Below are positions 1 to 5,708 of a stretch of DNA of 7,542 nt, piece by piece; within the stretch, counting starts at the first letter, position 1; each line of letters starts with the position of its first letter. Below the pieces are notes generated by a model. That model was not told the DNA's origin. It saw nothing but the letters and a program-made list of their open reading frames with translations, and did no database searches. Source of the stretch: Patescibacteria group bacterium (GTDB taxonomy: Bacteria; Patescibacteriota; UBA1384; CAILIB01); NCBI GenBank assembly GCA_018968785.1, contig JAGWZN010000038.1:1-7542 (forward strand). Direction: 5' to 3'. The position numbers and the translations under genes were made by a program.

Positions 1-165
1 AAGGGCGCGTATTTCGGCCGCCAATTCGTAGAAATGAAATATTGGTCTGTCCTCGAAACCGTATTCGGGATTTTCTAACACATCACCGAAGTTTCCGGCA
101 GGTACCTGACAAAATCCGTAAGACTCCGCGCGTGGAACAGGAGAAAGGTTGGGCATGCGATGCAT
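1..165 (-). CDS. Partial gene of unknown function, 5' end only (runs off left edge)
   Basis: The reverse strand is open from an ATG at 165 to the window edge, with a TAG stop four codons upstream of that ATG. The visible protein has 55 residues from 165 (MHRMPNLSPVPRAESYGF...), or 52 if it starts at the second ATG (156). Its composition is protein-like: mixed acidic, aromatic and hydrophobic residues, ending in a likely helix (FHFYELAAEIRAL). The competing plus-strand frame (3-182) is Arg-rich and has no start. I do not recognise the family. A candidate promoter (172-200, reverse strand) would place the transcription start at the first ATG, which favours 165 and a leaderless message. Two GCATGC palindromes (153-158 and 162-167) overlap the two ATGs. 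The gene is divergent from the Ddl fusion. Confidence is moderate because only the N-terminus is visible. Confidence 0.55.
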   Translation of the reverse strand, partial: MHRMPNLSPVPRAESYGFCQVPAGNFGDVLENPEYGFEDRPIFHFYELAAEIRAL

Positions 166-171
166 GCGTTG

Positions 172-200
172 ATACTATCTAAAATCAAACCACTAATCAA
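172..200 (-). promoter_or_regulatory. Candidate promoter for the left-edge gene
   Basis: On the reverse strand, TTGATT (195-200) and TAGTAT (172-177) are separated by exactly 17 bp. The -10 box ends six bases before the ATG at 165, so transcription would start at or next to the A of the start codon and give a leaderless mRNA. The -10 matches the consensus at four of six positions, so this is a plausible but weak call. Confidence 0.35.
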
Positions 201-232
201 TAAATGAGAGGTGTATAAAGAAATTTGCAAAA

Positions 233-261
233 TTGGAGACAGAGACAGGATGTGTTATAAT
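233..261 (+). promoter_or_regulatory. Extended -10 promoter for the Ddl fusion gene
   Basis: TTGGAG (233-238), a 17-bp spacer and a perfect TATAAT (256-261) are preceded by the extended -10 motif TG at 253-254. The predicted transcription start is near 268, giving a leader of about 37 nt before the ATG at 305. The TTG at 233 that would open the longest reading frame is the -35 box itself, and the in-frame ATG at 260 overlaps the -10 box. Both earlier starts are therefore unlikely. I see no Shine-Dalgarno sequence in the leader. Confidence 0.65.
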
Positions 262-304
262 GATCTTACCTTCCAAATCTAAACGATTATTAAGTTTTCC
301 TGCA

Positions 305-2671
305 ATGAAGATAGCGTTACTCTGCGGCGGACCCTCCTTGGAACGGGGAATCTCCTTGAACTCGGCCCGGTCGATATTAGACCATCTGGAGGATGACAAT
401 CTGGAGATCGTGCCGGTTTATTTCGACCAGAAGCGCGCCGCTTATAAGATCTCCAAATCCCAACTGTACTCCAATACGCCCTCGGATTTTGACTTCAAGC
501 TCAAGCAAGCGGCCGTGCCGTTATCCGAATCTGACCTGATTAAGCTCCTAAAAGCGGTTGATATCACCTTTCCGGTCATGCACGGTCCGTTTGGCGAAGA
601 CGGTGAGATTCAATCCTGGCTGGAAAAACACGGCCTGCCTTTCGTCGGGTCGTCATCAGCCGCCTGTAAAAAGGCGTTTGATAAACAAACCGCCAACGAG
701 TTCATTCAAGCGGCCGGGTTTTTCGCCTTGCCGTCGGTAGTATTAAAGATTTTCCACTCCGATCATGAAGAGGTCATCCGCCGGTTTTTTGCCGAAAACT
801 CCATTACCCGCGCGGTGGTCAAACCGGCTGCCGGCGGCTCCAGCATTGGCGTTTTTTCGGTGAGTACGGTAGAAGAGGCGGTCCAAAAAGCGGAGCTGAT
901 CTTTTCCAAGCGGATGGACACCCGGGTGGTGGTGGAGCCGTTCGCGGTCGGGCGGGAGTTTACGGTGATTATCCTGCAGAACCGGTTTGGCTTGCCGGTG
1001 GCGGTCCTGCCGACGGAAATCGAGGCGGACTATCAGAAGCATCAGATCTTTGATTTCCGCAAAAAGTATCTGCCGACCCGGGCGGTTACCTACCACTGCC
1101 CGCCCCGGTTTGATGACGAAACCATCGAGCGGATCCAGGTTCAGGCCGAGCAGCTGTTTACGGCGCTGGGGATGCGCGATTTCGCCCGCTTCGACGGCTG
1201 GGTGCTTGATGACGGCAATATCTGGTTTGCGGATTTTAACCCGATCAGTGGCATGGAGCAGAACAGCTTTCTCTTTCAGCAGTCTTCCCGGATCGGCCTC
1301 AGCCATCAGATGGTGTTGCGGTATATTCTGGAGCGGGCGGCCAGCCGGTATCATCTGACCGTGCCGCCGCCGCTATCCGGGTTGGCGGGATCTGACCGCC
1401 GGCCGGTGCGGGTACTGTTCGGCGGCGGTACATCGGAACGTCAGGTTTCCTTAATGAGCGGCACCAATGTGTGGTTAAAACTGCGCAAGTCTACCCGGTA
1501 TCGGCCGTCTCCGTATCTTCTGGCTCCGGATGGAGATATCTGGCAGTTGCCGTACGCCTATACTTTAAACCATACCGTGGAAGAGATTGTGCAGAACTGC
1601 GAGCGGGCGACGGATGACATGAGACGGTTGGAACGGCTAGTGAAACGAGTGCATCTGAACCTGGGACTGGCTGATGGAGAGGGTGAGCAGTATCTGCAAC
1701 TGCCGGTTCGGCTGACGTTCGCGCAGTTTCTATCCGACCAATCGTTTGTATTTTTAGCGCTGCACGGCGGAGACGGTGAAAATGGCGCTTGGCAGGCTAC
1801 CCTCGATGAGCGAGGTATACCGTATAACGGCTCCGGTCCGGACGCTTCCGCTCTCTGTATGGATAAGTGGGAGACCGGCCGGGCAATCCGCGAAGCCCGT
1901 ATTCCCGGCGTAGAGACGGTGGCGAAAGAGCTTTGGCCGGTTGGGGAGCTGCTGAAAATGGATCGGCAGGCGGTCGCGAGTTTGTGGATCGAACTGTGTC
2001 GATCGCTCCGGTCCCGCGCGCTGATTGTGAAACCGCGGGCTGAGGGTTGTTCCTCCGGTATTGTGCGGCTGAGCGAAGTGGATGACCTGGCCACTTACCT
2101 GGATCTGATCGCTTCCGGAGTGACCCATATTCCGGCCGGTATGTTCCGCAACCAGCCCGAGATGGTGGAGATGGGTCGGGCGGATGAGCTGCTATTTGAA
2201 AAGTTTATTGCGACTGATACGGTGCGGGTGAAGGGTAACACGCTGAAACATCGCCGGATCTCCGGCTGGGTTGAATCGACGGTCGGGGTATTAGAGGAAA
2301 ACGGTGTTATGAGAGTGCTGAATCCCAGTATTACGGTGGCGGAGGGCGAGGTGCTGAGCGTGGAGGAGAAGTTTCAGGGCGGCACCGGCGTGAATATCAC
2401 CCCGCCGCCGGTTTCGATCATTTCGCCCCGGACGCTGGCCACGGTAAAGCAGCGGATTGGCCGGGTGGCGGCAGCGGTCGGGCTGGCCGGTTACGGCCGG
2501 ATCGACGCGTTTATCCACACCGAGACCGGCAAGCTGCTGATTATTGAGATCAACTCTCTCCCCGGTTTGACTCCTTCGACCGTGCTGTATCATCAGGCCT
2601 TGGCCGAGAAGCCGGCTATTTTCCCGATTGAGCTGCTAGAGAGGATTATCGCGAACAGTGAGTATTTGTAG
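305..2671 (+). CDS. ddl: Tandem D-alanine--D-alanine ligase (two fused Ddl domains)
   Basis: Ddl is a cytoplasmic ATP-grasp enzyme that joins two D-Ala for the peptidoglycan stem. This 788-residue protein is about twice the usual length (300-370) and holds two full copies. Domain 1 (about 1-350) has CGGPSLERGISL near the N-terminus, HGPFGEDG (93-100), a GSSSAAC...DK block (115-127), VKPAAGGSSIG (172-182), KKY (253-255) and DFNPISGM (310-317). Domain 2 (about 367-788) has FGGGTSERQVSL (372-383), HGGDGENG (487-494), VKPRAEGCSSG (575-585), EKF (688-690) and EINSLPG (748-754). A Pro-rich linker near 352-366 joins them. The predicted Mg ligands are D297/D310/N312 in domain 1, where Asp replaces the usual Glu, and D734/E748/N750 in domain 2. 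Domain 2 is the longer type, with an insertion near 390-475. The ATG at 305 was chosen because it matches the family N-terminus and lies downstream of the promoter; there is no ribosome binding site. The stop is TAG. The family is certain; the substrate of each half is not. Confidence 0.93.
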   Translation: MKIALLCGGPSLERGISLNSARSILDHLEDDNLEIVPVYFDQKRAAYKISKSQLYSNTPSDFDFKLKQAAVPLSESDLIKLLKAVDITFPVMHGPFGEDGEIQSWLEKHGLPFVGSSSAACKKAFDKQTANEFIQAAGFFALPSVVLKIFHSDHEEVIRRFFAENSITRAVVKPAAGGSSIGVFSVSTVEEAVQKAELIFSKRMDTRVVVEPFAVGREFTVIILQNRFGLPVAVLPTEIEADYQKHQIFDFRKKYLPTRAVTYHCPPRFDDETIERIQVQAEQLFTALGMRDFARFDGWVLDDGNIWFADFNPISGMEQNSFLFQQSSRIGLSHQMVLRYILERAASRYHLTVPPPLSGLAGSDRRPVRVLFGGGTSERQVSLMSGTNVWLKLRKSTRYRPSPYLLAPDGDIWQLPYAYTLNHTVEEIVQNCERATDDMRRLERLVKRVHLNLGLADGEGEQYLQLPVRLTFAQFLSDQSFVFLALHGGDGENGAWQATLDERGIPYNGSGPDASALCMDKWETGRAIREARIPGVETVAKELWPVGELLKMDRQAVASLWIELCRSLRSRALIVKPRAEGCSSGIVRLSEVDDLATYLDLIASGVTHIPAGMFRNQPEMVEMGRADELLFEKFIATDTVRVKGNTLKHRRISGWVESTVGVLEENGVMRVLNPSITVAEGEVLSVEEKFQGGTGVNITPPPVSIISPRTLATVKQRIGRVAAAVGLAGYGRIDAFIHTETGKLLIIEINSLPGLTPSTVLYHQALAEKPAIFPIELLERIIANSEYL

Positions 2672-2706
2672 CCGGAATTACATCGCGCCCATAAAATCGA
2701 GAGTAC

Positions 2707-2714
2707 AAGGAAGG
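2707..2714 (+). promoter_or_regulatory. Shine-Dalgarno-like AAGGAAGG upstream of the ChaB-like gene
   Basis: AAGGAAGG is the only strong purine-rich ribosome binding motif ahead of any gene here. It lies 14 nt before the ATG of the ChaB-like gene (2729), which is long, but only 4 nt before another ATG at 2719. That ATG opens a 10-codon reading frame (MNDYALPRFR, stop TGA at 2749-2751) overlapping the gene start in another frame. It may serve either start, or work by translational coupling. Confidence 0.4.
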
Positions 2715-2728
2715 CGTAATGAACGATT

Positions 2729-2941
2729 ATGCCTTACCTCGATTTCGATGACATTAACGGTTTTGGCGATATAGATGATACCCCTTCCTATCTTCGCGGT
2801 TTGAACAGTGAAGAACGGTTGGTGTATCGGCGGAGTTATAACGATGCCGGAATCCGGGAGGAGCGGTCAGACGCGGAGTGCCATGCCATTGCCCGGAGGG
2901 CGGTGCAGGCGCTGCGGGATCGGTTCGCTGGCACAAGTTAA
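2729..2941 (+). CDS. ChaB-like small protein
   Basis: This 70-residue acidic protein resembles ChaB (Pfam ChaB, about 60-80 residues), whose cellular role is poorly defined despite its historical link to the ChaA cation antiporter. The shared pattern is the MPY start, then a hydrophobic/aromatic segment (ERLVYRRSYNDAG, 29-41) like the ChaB 'A..IY..AFN.A' helix, and a second helix (DAECHAIARRAVQALRDRF, 48-66) like 'EE.AH.VAW.AVK..Y'. The tryptophan of the second helix is replaced by Arg. The Asp-rich segment at 5-17 is longer than in E. coli ChaB. The gene follows the Ddl fusion by 57 bp on the same strand and precedes the DUF6496 gene by 21 bp, so all three may be cotranscribed. The reading frame is convincing; the ChaB assignment comes from recalled motif spacing. 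Confidence 0.55.
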   Translation: MPYLDFDDINGFGDIDDTPSYLRGLNSEERLVYRRSYNDAGIREERSDAECHAIARRAVQALRDRFAGTS

Positions 2942-2962
2942 AGCAGTATTAAATGACACACC

Positions 2963-3136
2963 ATGGCAAAATATGGAAAACTGGCGCAAGAAAAAGTGGG
3001 AGAGGCGATGCGGGAGATGAAAGCGGGTACATTGAAGAGCGGCCGCGGCGGGAAAAAGGTGACTAGCCGAACACAGGCGGTGGCCATCGGTTTGTCCGAG
3101 GCGCGGGAACGGGGCGGAAAGGTGCCGGAGCGCTAA
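2963..3136 (+). CDS. DUF6496 small basic protein
   Basis: This 57-residue protein reads MAKYGKLAQEKVGEAM, then a Lys/Gly-rich centre with TLKSGRGGKKVTSRTQAVAI (24-43), and ends GLSEARERGGKVPER. It matches the family I know as DUF6496, small proteins of 50-70 residues with the pattern 'KYG..AQEKV..AM.E...GTLKSG..GKKV..R.QAIAIGLSEAR..G.KVP'. No function is established. Its basic charge, small size and conserved Lys/Arg/Gly core could suit nucleic-acid binding, but that is speculation. It starts 21 bp after the ChaB-like stop with no Shine-Dalgarno sequence. A terminator-like hairpin overlaps its last codons. The gene is short enough to be missed by length-filtered gene callers. Confidence 0.85.
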   Translation: MAKYGKLAQEKVGEAMREMKAGTLKSGRGGKKVTSRTQAVAIGLSEARERGGKVPER

Positions 3137-3171
3137 TTCACGCACCGGCGCGCTATTTCCGGCAGCTTTTT
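3123..3171 (+). terminator. Probable intrinsic terminator after the DUF6496 gene
   Basis: TGCCGG-AGCGC (3123-3133) can pair with GCGCT (3150-3154) and CCGGCA (3159-3164), leaving a 4-nt bulge (ATTT), and a run of five T follows at 3167-3171. The left arm is inside the DUF6496 coding end, and the T-run touches the stop codon of the convergent DUF3048 gene. The reverse strand can form the same stem but is followed only by a short T-run, so termination from that side would be weaker. Confidence 0.5.
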
Positions 3172-4339
3172 AATACGAAATCGTACTGTCGGTTTGTACG
3201 ATCTGTACCCAGGTGTTTCCTTTCACAAAGCTGATCTCATTGCCGCTGCTGTCGTAATACCGGGTGCGGTCGGTGCCGTTTTTGCGCCAGGTACCCTTAA
3301 TCGCCTGGCCGTTTTGGAATACCACCGCCGGCCCGCTGCCGGTTAAGGTGTATTTTCCGACTACCTTGGAGACGCCGGGGTAGTACTCGGTATAATCCTG
3401 GCGGGCGGCAGTTTCTAGCACGATATTCTTAGCCGTAATCTGTTTGCCGGTATCGGCATCGATATGCGGCGCGCCGTCCATGCTCCGTTTGTAGTCGTTA
3501 TTGGCCGGATCGTACTCCCAGGTCACGGCGTAGAGCGGCCCGGAAACGCTTACCGATATTTTTTGGCTGGCCGGGCGCTGGGCGGCGGGAGCGTCATCTT
3601 GGAATTTCCAGGTTGAAATGGTCTGGGTGGGCGACCAATGGCGGGTGCCGGTCGCGTACTGCCACAACTTATCAGTCGATGAATACAGCGTGTGTTCCTC
3701 GGAAACCGGCCGGCTGTAGTCGCGGGTGAAGACCGGCGCGCCAACTGTCAGGCCGTTAATATCAAGCACGCCGGTACTATCGATCTGGCTGAGCGCGTCC
3801 TTGCTGCCGCCGGCATGGGCGTAAAACGCGTTAAGTTCGGTGGCGAAATCGACATAATACGGCCGGGCGCTGCGAACCGGTCCGACCCGGATCGCTTGGC
3901 TGGGATTGCCGAATATCGCCATAAACCGGGTAATGCCGCCTTCGGCGATTGCTTCGTACACCAAATCCGCCTGACCCAGACCGGACTGCGGTCGGGCTTC
4001 CGGCGCGTTTTCAATCATCACTGCCAGCGGATGCAGGTTTTGAGTGCCGGCCGGAACCGGGAGGCCGGTGAGTTGCGACGGCAAGGTGACCGGCGTGGGC
4101 GTCGGGCTGGGCGTCGCGGAAGCGACGGTGGTTGGCGTCGGGGTGTTGGCATCGGCAATGGGCGAGTTCATCTGCTTGGTGTAGGCGTACGCCGAATACG
4201 CCAGGAGGAGTACCAAAATTAAAACCAATATAGAGATAGTAATACCCCGTCGGGTAATCTTCAGCGGGCGACGAAAGACGGTTACCGTTTTCACCGGCTC
4301 GGTCGAGAACATTTTTTGGAATAATATGGAAACGCTCAT
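3170..4339 (-). CDS. Membrane-anchored DUF3048 (YerB-like) surface protein
   Basis: This 389-residue protein has a basic N-terminal tail (1-32), one membrane segment (about 33-52, ISILVLILVLLLAYSAYAY), a Thr/Pro/Ser linker (66-88) and an extracytoplasmic part. The DUF3048 N-terminal domain (about 100-245) is recognised by HPLAVMIENAPEARPQSGL (103-121), LVYEAIAEGGITRFMAIF (126-143), GPVRSARPYYVDFA (153-166) and the following AFYAHAGGS. The C-terminal domain (about 260-389) has ITAKNIVLE and the WRKNGTDRTRYYDSSGNEI stretch. B. subtilis YerB is a lipoprotein; this one has no cysteine and so no lipobox, and a transmembrane helix replaces it. Biochemical function is unknown. Starts at 4339 (ATG, preferred) or 4312 (ATG, 380 residues) both keep the helix, and neither has a ribosome binding site. 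Longer upstream frames run antisense into purD and were rejected. Confidence 0.88.
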   Translation of the reverse strand: MSVSILFQKMFSTEPVKTVTVFRRPLKITRRGITISILVLILVLLLAYSAYAYTKQMNSPIADANTPTPTTVASATPSPTPTPVTLPSQLTGLPVPAGTQNLHPLAVMIENAPEARPQSGLGQADLVYEAIAEGGITRFMAIFGNPSQAIRVGPVRSARPYYVDFATELNAFYAHAGGSKDALSQIDSTGVLDINGLTVGAPVFTRDYSRPVSEEHTLYSSTDKLWQYATGTRHWSPTQTISTWKFQDDAPAAQRPASQKISVSVSGPLYAVTWEYDPANNDYKRSMDGAPHIDADTGKQITAKNIVLETAARQDYTEYYPGVSKVVGKYTLTGSGPAVVFQNGQAIKGTWRKNGTDRTRYYDSSGNEISFVKGNTWVQIVQTDSTISY

Positions 4340-4356
4340 AGATATGTAGATATAAT
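4327..4356 (+). promoter_or_regulatory. Candidate purD promoter in the divergent DUF3048/purD region
   Basis: A perfect TATAAT lies at 4351-4356 in the AT-rich divergent region, with TGGAAA (4327-4332, four of six matches) 18 bp upstream. The predicted start near 4363 leaves a leader of about 32 nt before the purD ATG, too short for a purine riboswitch. The reverse strand has TATATC and TATGAT hexamers that could serve DUF3048, but no convincing -35 box. The -35 and the first codons of DUF3048 overlap, so the two promoters may interfere. Confidence 0.45.
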
Positions 4357-4394
4357 GAATGGGGAATTTACTGTTTTTAATCATATCATGAATC

Positions 4395-5708
4395 ATGGGT
4401 AAACATCTATTGGTTATCGGAAGTGGCGGCCGGGAGCACGCTCTGGCGTGGAAGCTGGCCCAGTCGCCCATGGTAAGCCGTCTGTCGGTAGCGCCGGGAA
4501 ACGCCGGCACGGCGGAAATTGCGGAAAATGTCGATATCAAAGCCATGGATTTTGCCGGTTTGGTGGCGTACGCGAAAGCGGAACACGTTGATTTGACCGT
4601 AGTGGGACCGGATGATCCGCTGGCGGCCGGAATTGTCGATCTCTTCCAGGCGGAAGGGCTGGTTGTCTTCGGACCGACTGCCGCCGCCGCGCGTATTGAG
4701 GCTTCCAAAGCGTTTGCCAAACAACTGATGGCGGAAGGCGGCCTGCCGACCGCCGGTTTTACGATTCACGACAGCCATCAATCAGCACTGGCGGCGCTGG
4801 CGGACCGGCCGTTCCCGCTGGTGGTTAAGGCAAGCGGATTGGCGCTCGGGAAGGGCGTATACATCTGCCACAACCGCGAAGAAGGCGAGCGGGCGCTCAA
4901 AGAGATTATGCTGGATCAGGTGTTCGGACAGGCCGGACAGCAGGTGGTGATTGAGGAGTTCCTAACCGGCCAGGAAATATCGATCCATGTTTTATCCGAT
5001 GGTAAGAACGTGCTGCTCTTCCCGCCGGCGCAGGATCATAAACCGGTGGGTGATGGCGATACCGGTCCCAATACCGGCGGCATGGGTACGATCGCGCCGC
5101 TGCCCTGGGTGACGCCAGAGATGATGGCCGATATCGAGCGCCGGATTGTCCGGCCCGTTATTAACCGGCTGGATGAAACCGGCCGCCGGTTTACCGGTCT
5201 GCTGTATCCCGGTCTGAAGATGACGCCGGACGGACCGAAAATCCTGGAGTTTAACGCCCGGTTTGGCGATCCGGAAACGGAAAGCTATATGCGGCTCCTG
5301 AAAAGCGATCTGTACGAATTGCTGATGGCGGCGGTGGAAGGTCGGCTGGATCAGGTCAAGCCTGAGTGGCGGGATGGCGCGGCCGTTTGTATCATGTTGG
5401 CGTCCAAGGGATATCCCGGCGCCTATCCAAAAGGGCTGCCGATAACCGGCATCGAGGAGGCACAGCGGATTCCCGAGGTGGTGGTATTTCACGCGGGGAC
5501 GGCCCGGAAAGACGGGCAGTTAGTTACCAACGGCGGGCGGGTGCTCGGCGTAACGGCGTGGGGAGAAAGTCTGGAAGCGGCCTTAAAAACCGCCTATCAG
5601 GCGGCGGAGTGCATTCGGTTCGAAGGGAAGCATTATCGGGCCGACATCGGCTCCAAAGCCATAAACGGCTCCGGGATAAAGTCGGACTCGTCGGCGGAAG
5701 GCAAGTAG
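4395..5708 (+). CDS. purD: Phosphoribosylamine--glycine ligase (GAR synthetase)
   Basis: PurD catalyses the second step of purine synthesis: phosphoribosylamine + glycine + ATP to glycinamide ribonucleotide, in the cytoplasm. This 437-residue protein has the family's usual length and layout: VIGSGGREHALAWK (7-20) and PGNAG (34-38) in the N-terminal domain, VVGPDDPL (69-76), FGP...EASKAFAK (92-109), the ATP-grasp segment VVKASGLALGKGV (143-155), the signature PAQDHKPVGDGDTGPNTGGM (211-230), and the metal-binding stretch EFNARFGDPETE (285-296). The family core ends near IRFEGKHYRADIG (407-419). The remaining 18 residues form a Ser/Gly/Lys-rich tail that lies in the overlap with purF. The ATG at 4395 fits the family N-terminus; there is no Shine-Dalgarno sequence. 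The stop is TAG. No key residue appears to be missing. Confidence 0.97.
   Translation: MGKHLLVIGSGGREHALAWKLAQSPMVSRLSVAPGNAGTAEIAENVDIKAMDFAGLVAYAKAEHVDLTVVGPDDPLAAGIVDLFQAEGLVVFGPTAAAARIEASKAFAKQLMAEGGLPTAGFTIHDSHQSALAALADRPFPLVVKASGLALGKGVYICHNREEGERALKEIMLDQVFGQAGQQVVIEEFLTGQEISIHVLSDGKNVLLFPPAQDHKPVGDGDTGPNTGGMGTIAPLPWVTPEMMADIERRIVRPVINRLDETGRRFTGLLYPGLKMTPDGPKILEFNARFGDPETESYMRLLKSDLYELLMAAVEGRLDQVKPEWRDGAAVCIMLASKGYPGAYPKGLPITGIEEAQRIPEVVVFHAGTARKDGQLVTNGGRVLGVTAWGESLEAALKTAYQAAECIRFEGKHYRADIGSKAINGSGIKSDSSAEGK

Noticed and set aside
3..182. Plus-strand open frame at the left edge
   Set aside because: It is Arg-rich and patternless, with no plausible start. The reverse-strand frame over the same DNA has better composition and a promoter.
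233..304. N-terminal extension of the Ddl fusion starting at TTG 233 or ATG 260
   Set aside because: The TTG at 233 is the -35 box and the ATG at 260 overlaps the -10 box. The extra 24 residues do not resemble the Ddl N-terminus, which begins exactly at the ATG at 305.
743..1354. 203-codon reverse-strand open frame inside the Ddl fusion
   Set aside because: It is antisense to Ddl domain 1 motifs, is rich in His, Arg and Pro, and has no recognisable domain: a shadow of GC-rich codon usage. The frames at 1558-2094, 1754-2128 and 2291-2593 are the same.
305..2671. Vancomycin-resistance (van) cluster based on the F-type Ddl half
   Set aside because: No vanH-like dehydrogenase, vanX-like dipeptidase or sensor-regulator pair is nearby. 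The neighbours are small unknown genes, so any D-Ala-D-Lac role remains speculation.
4357..4394. Purine riboswitch ahead of purD or purF
   Set aside because: Predicted leaders are only about 24-32 nt, far shorter than a purine or PRPP/ppGpp riboswitch, and no long paired structure is visible.
4340..4720. Extension of the DUF3048 frame upstream, antisense to purD
   Set aside because: It would place about 127 extra residues on the opposite strand of conserved purD coding sequence and ahead of the membrane helix. The 4339 start gives a normal anchored protein.
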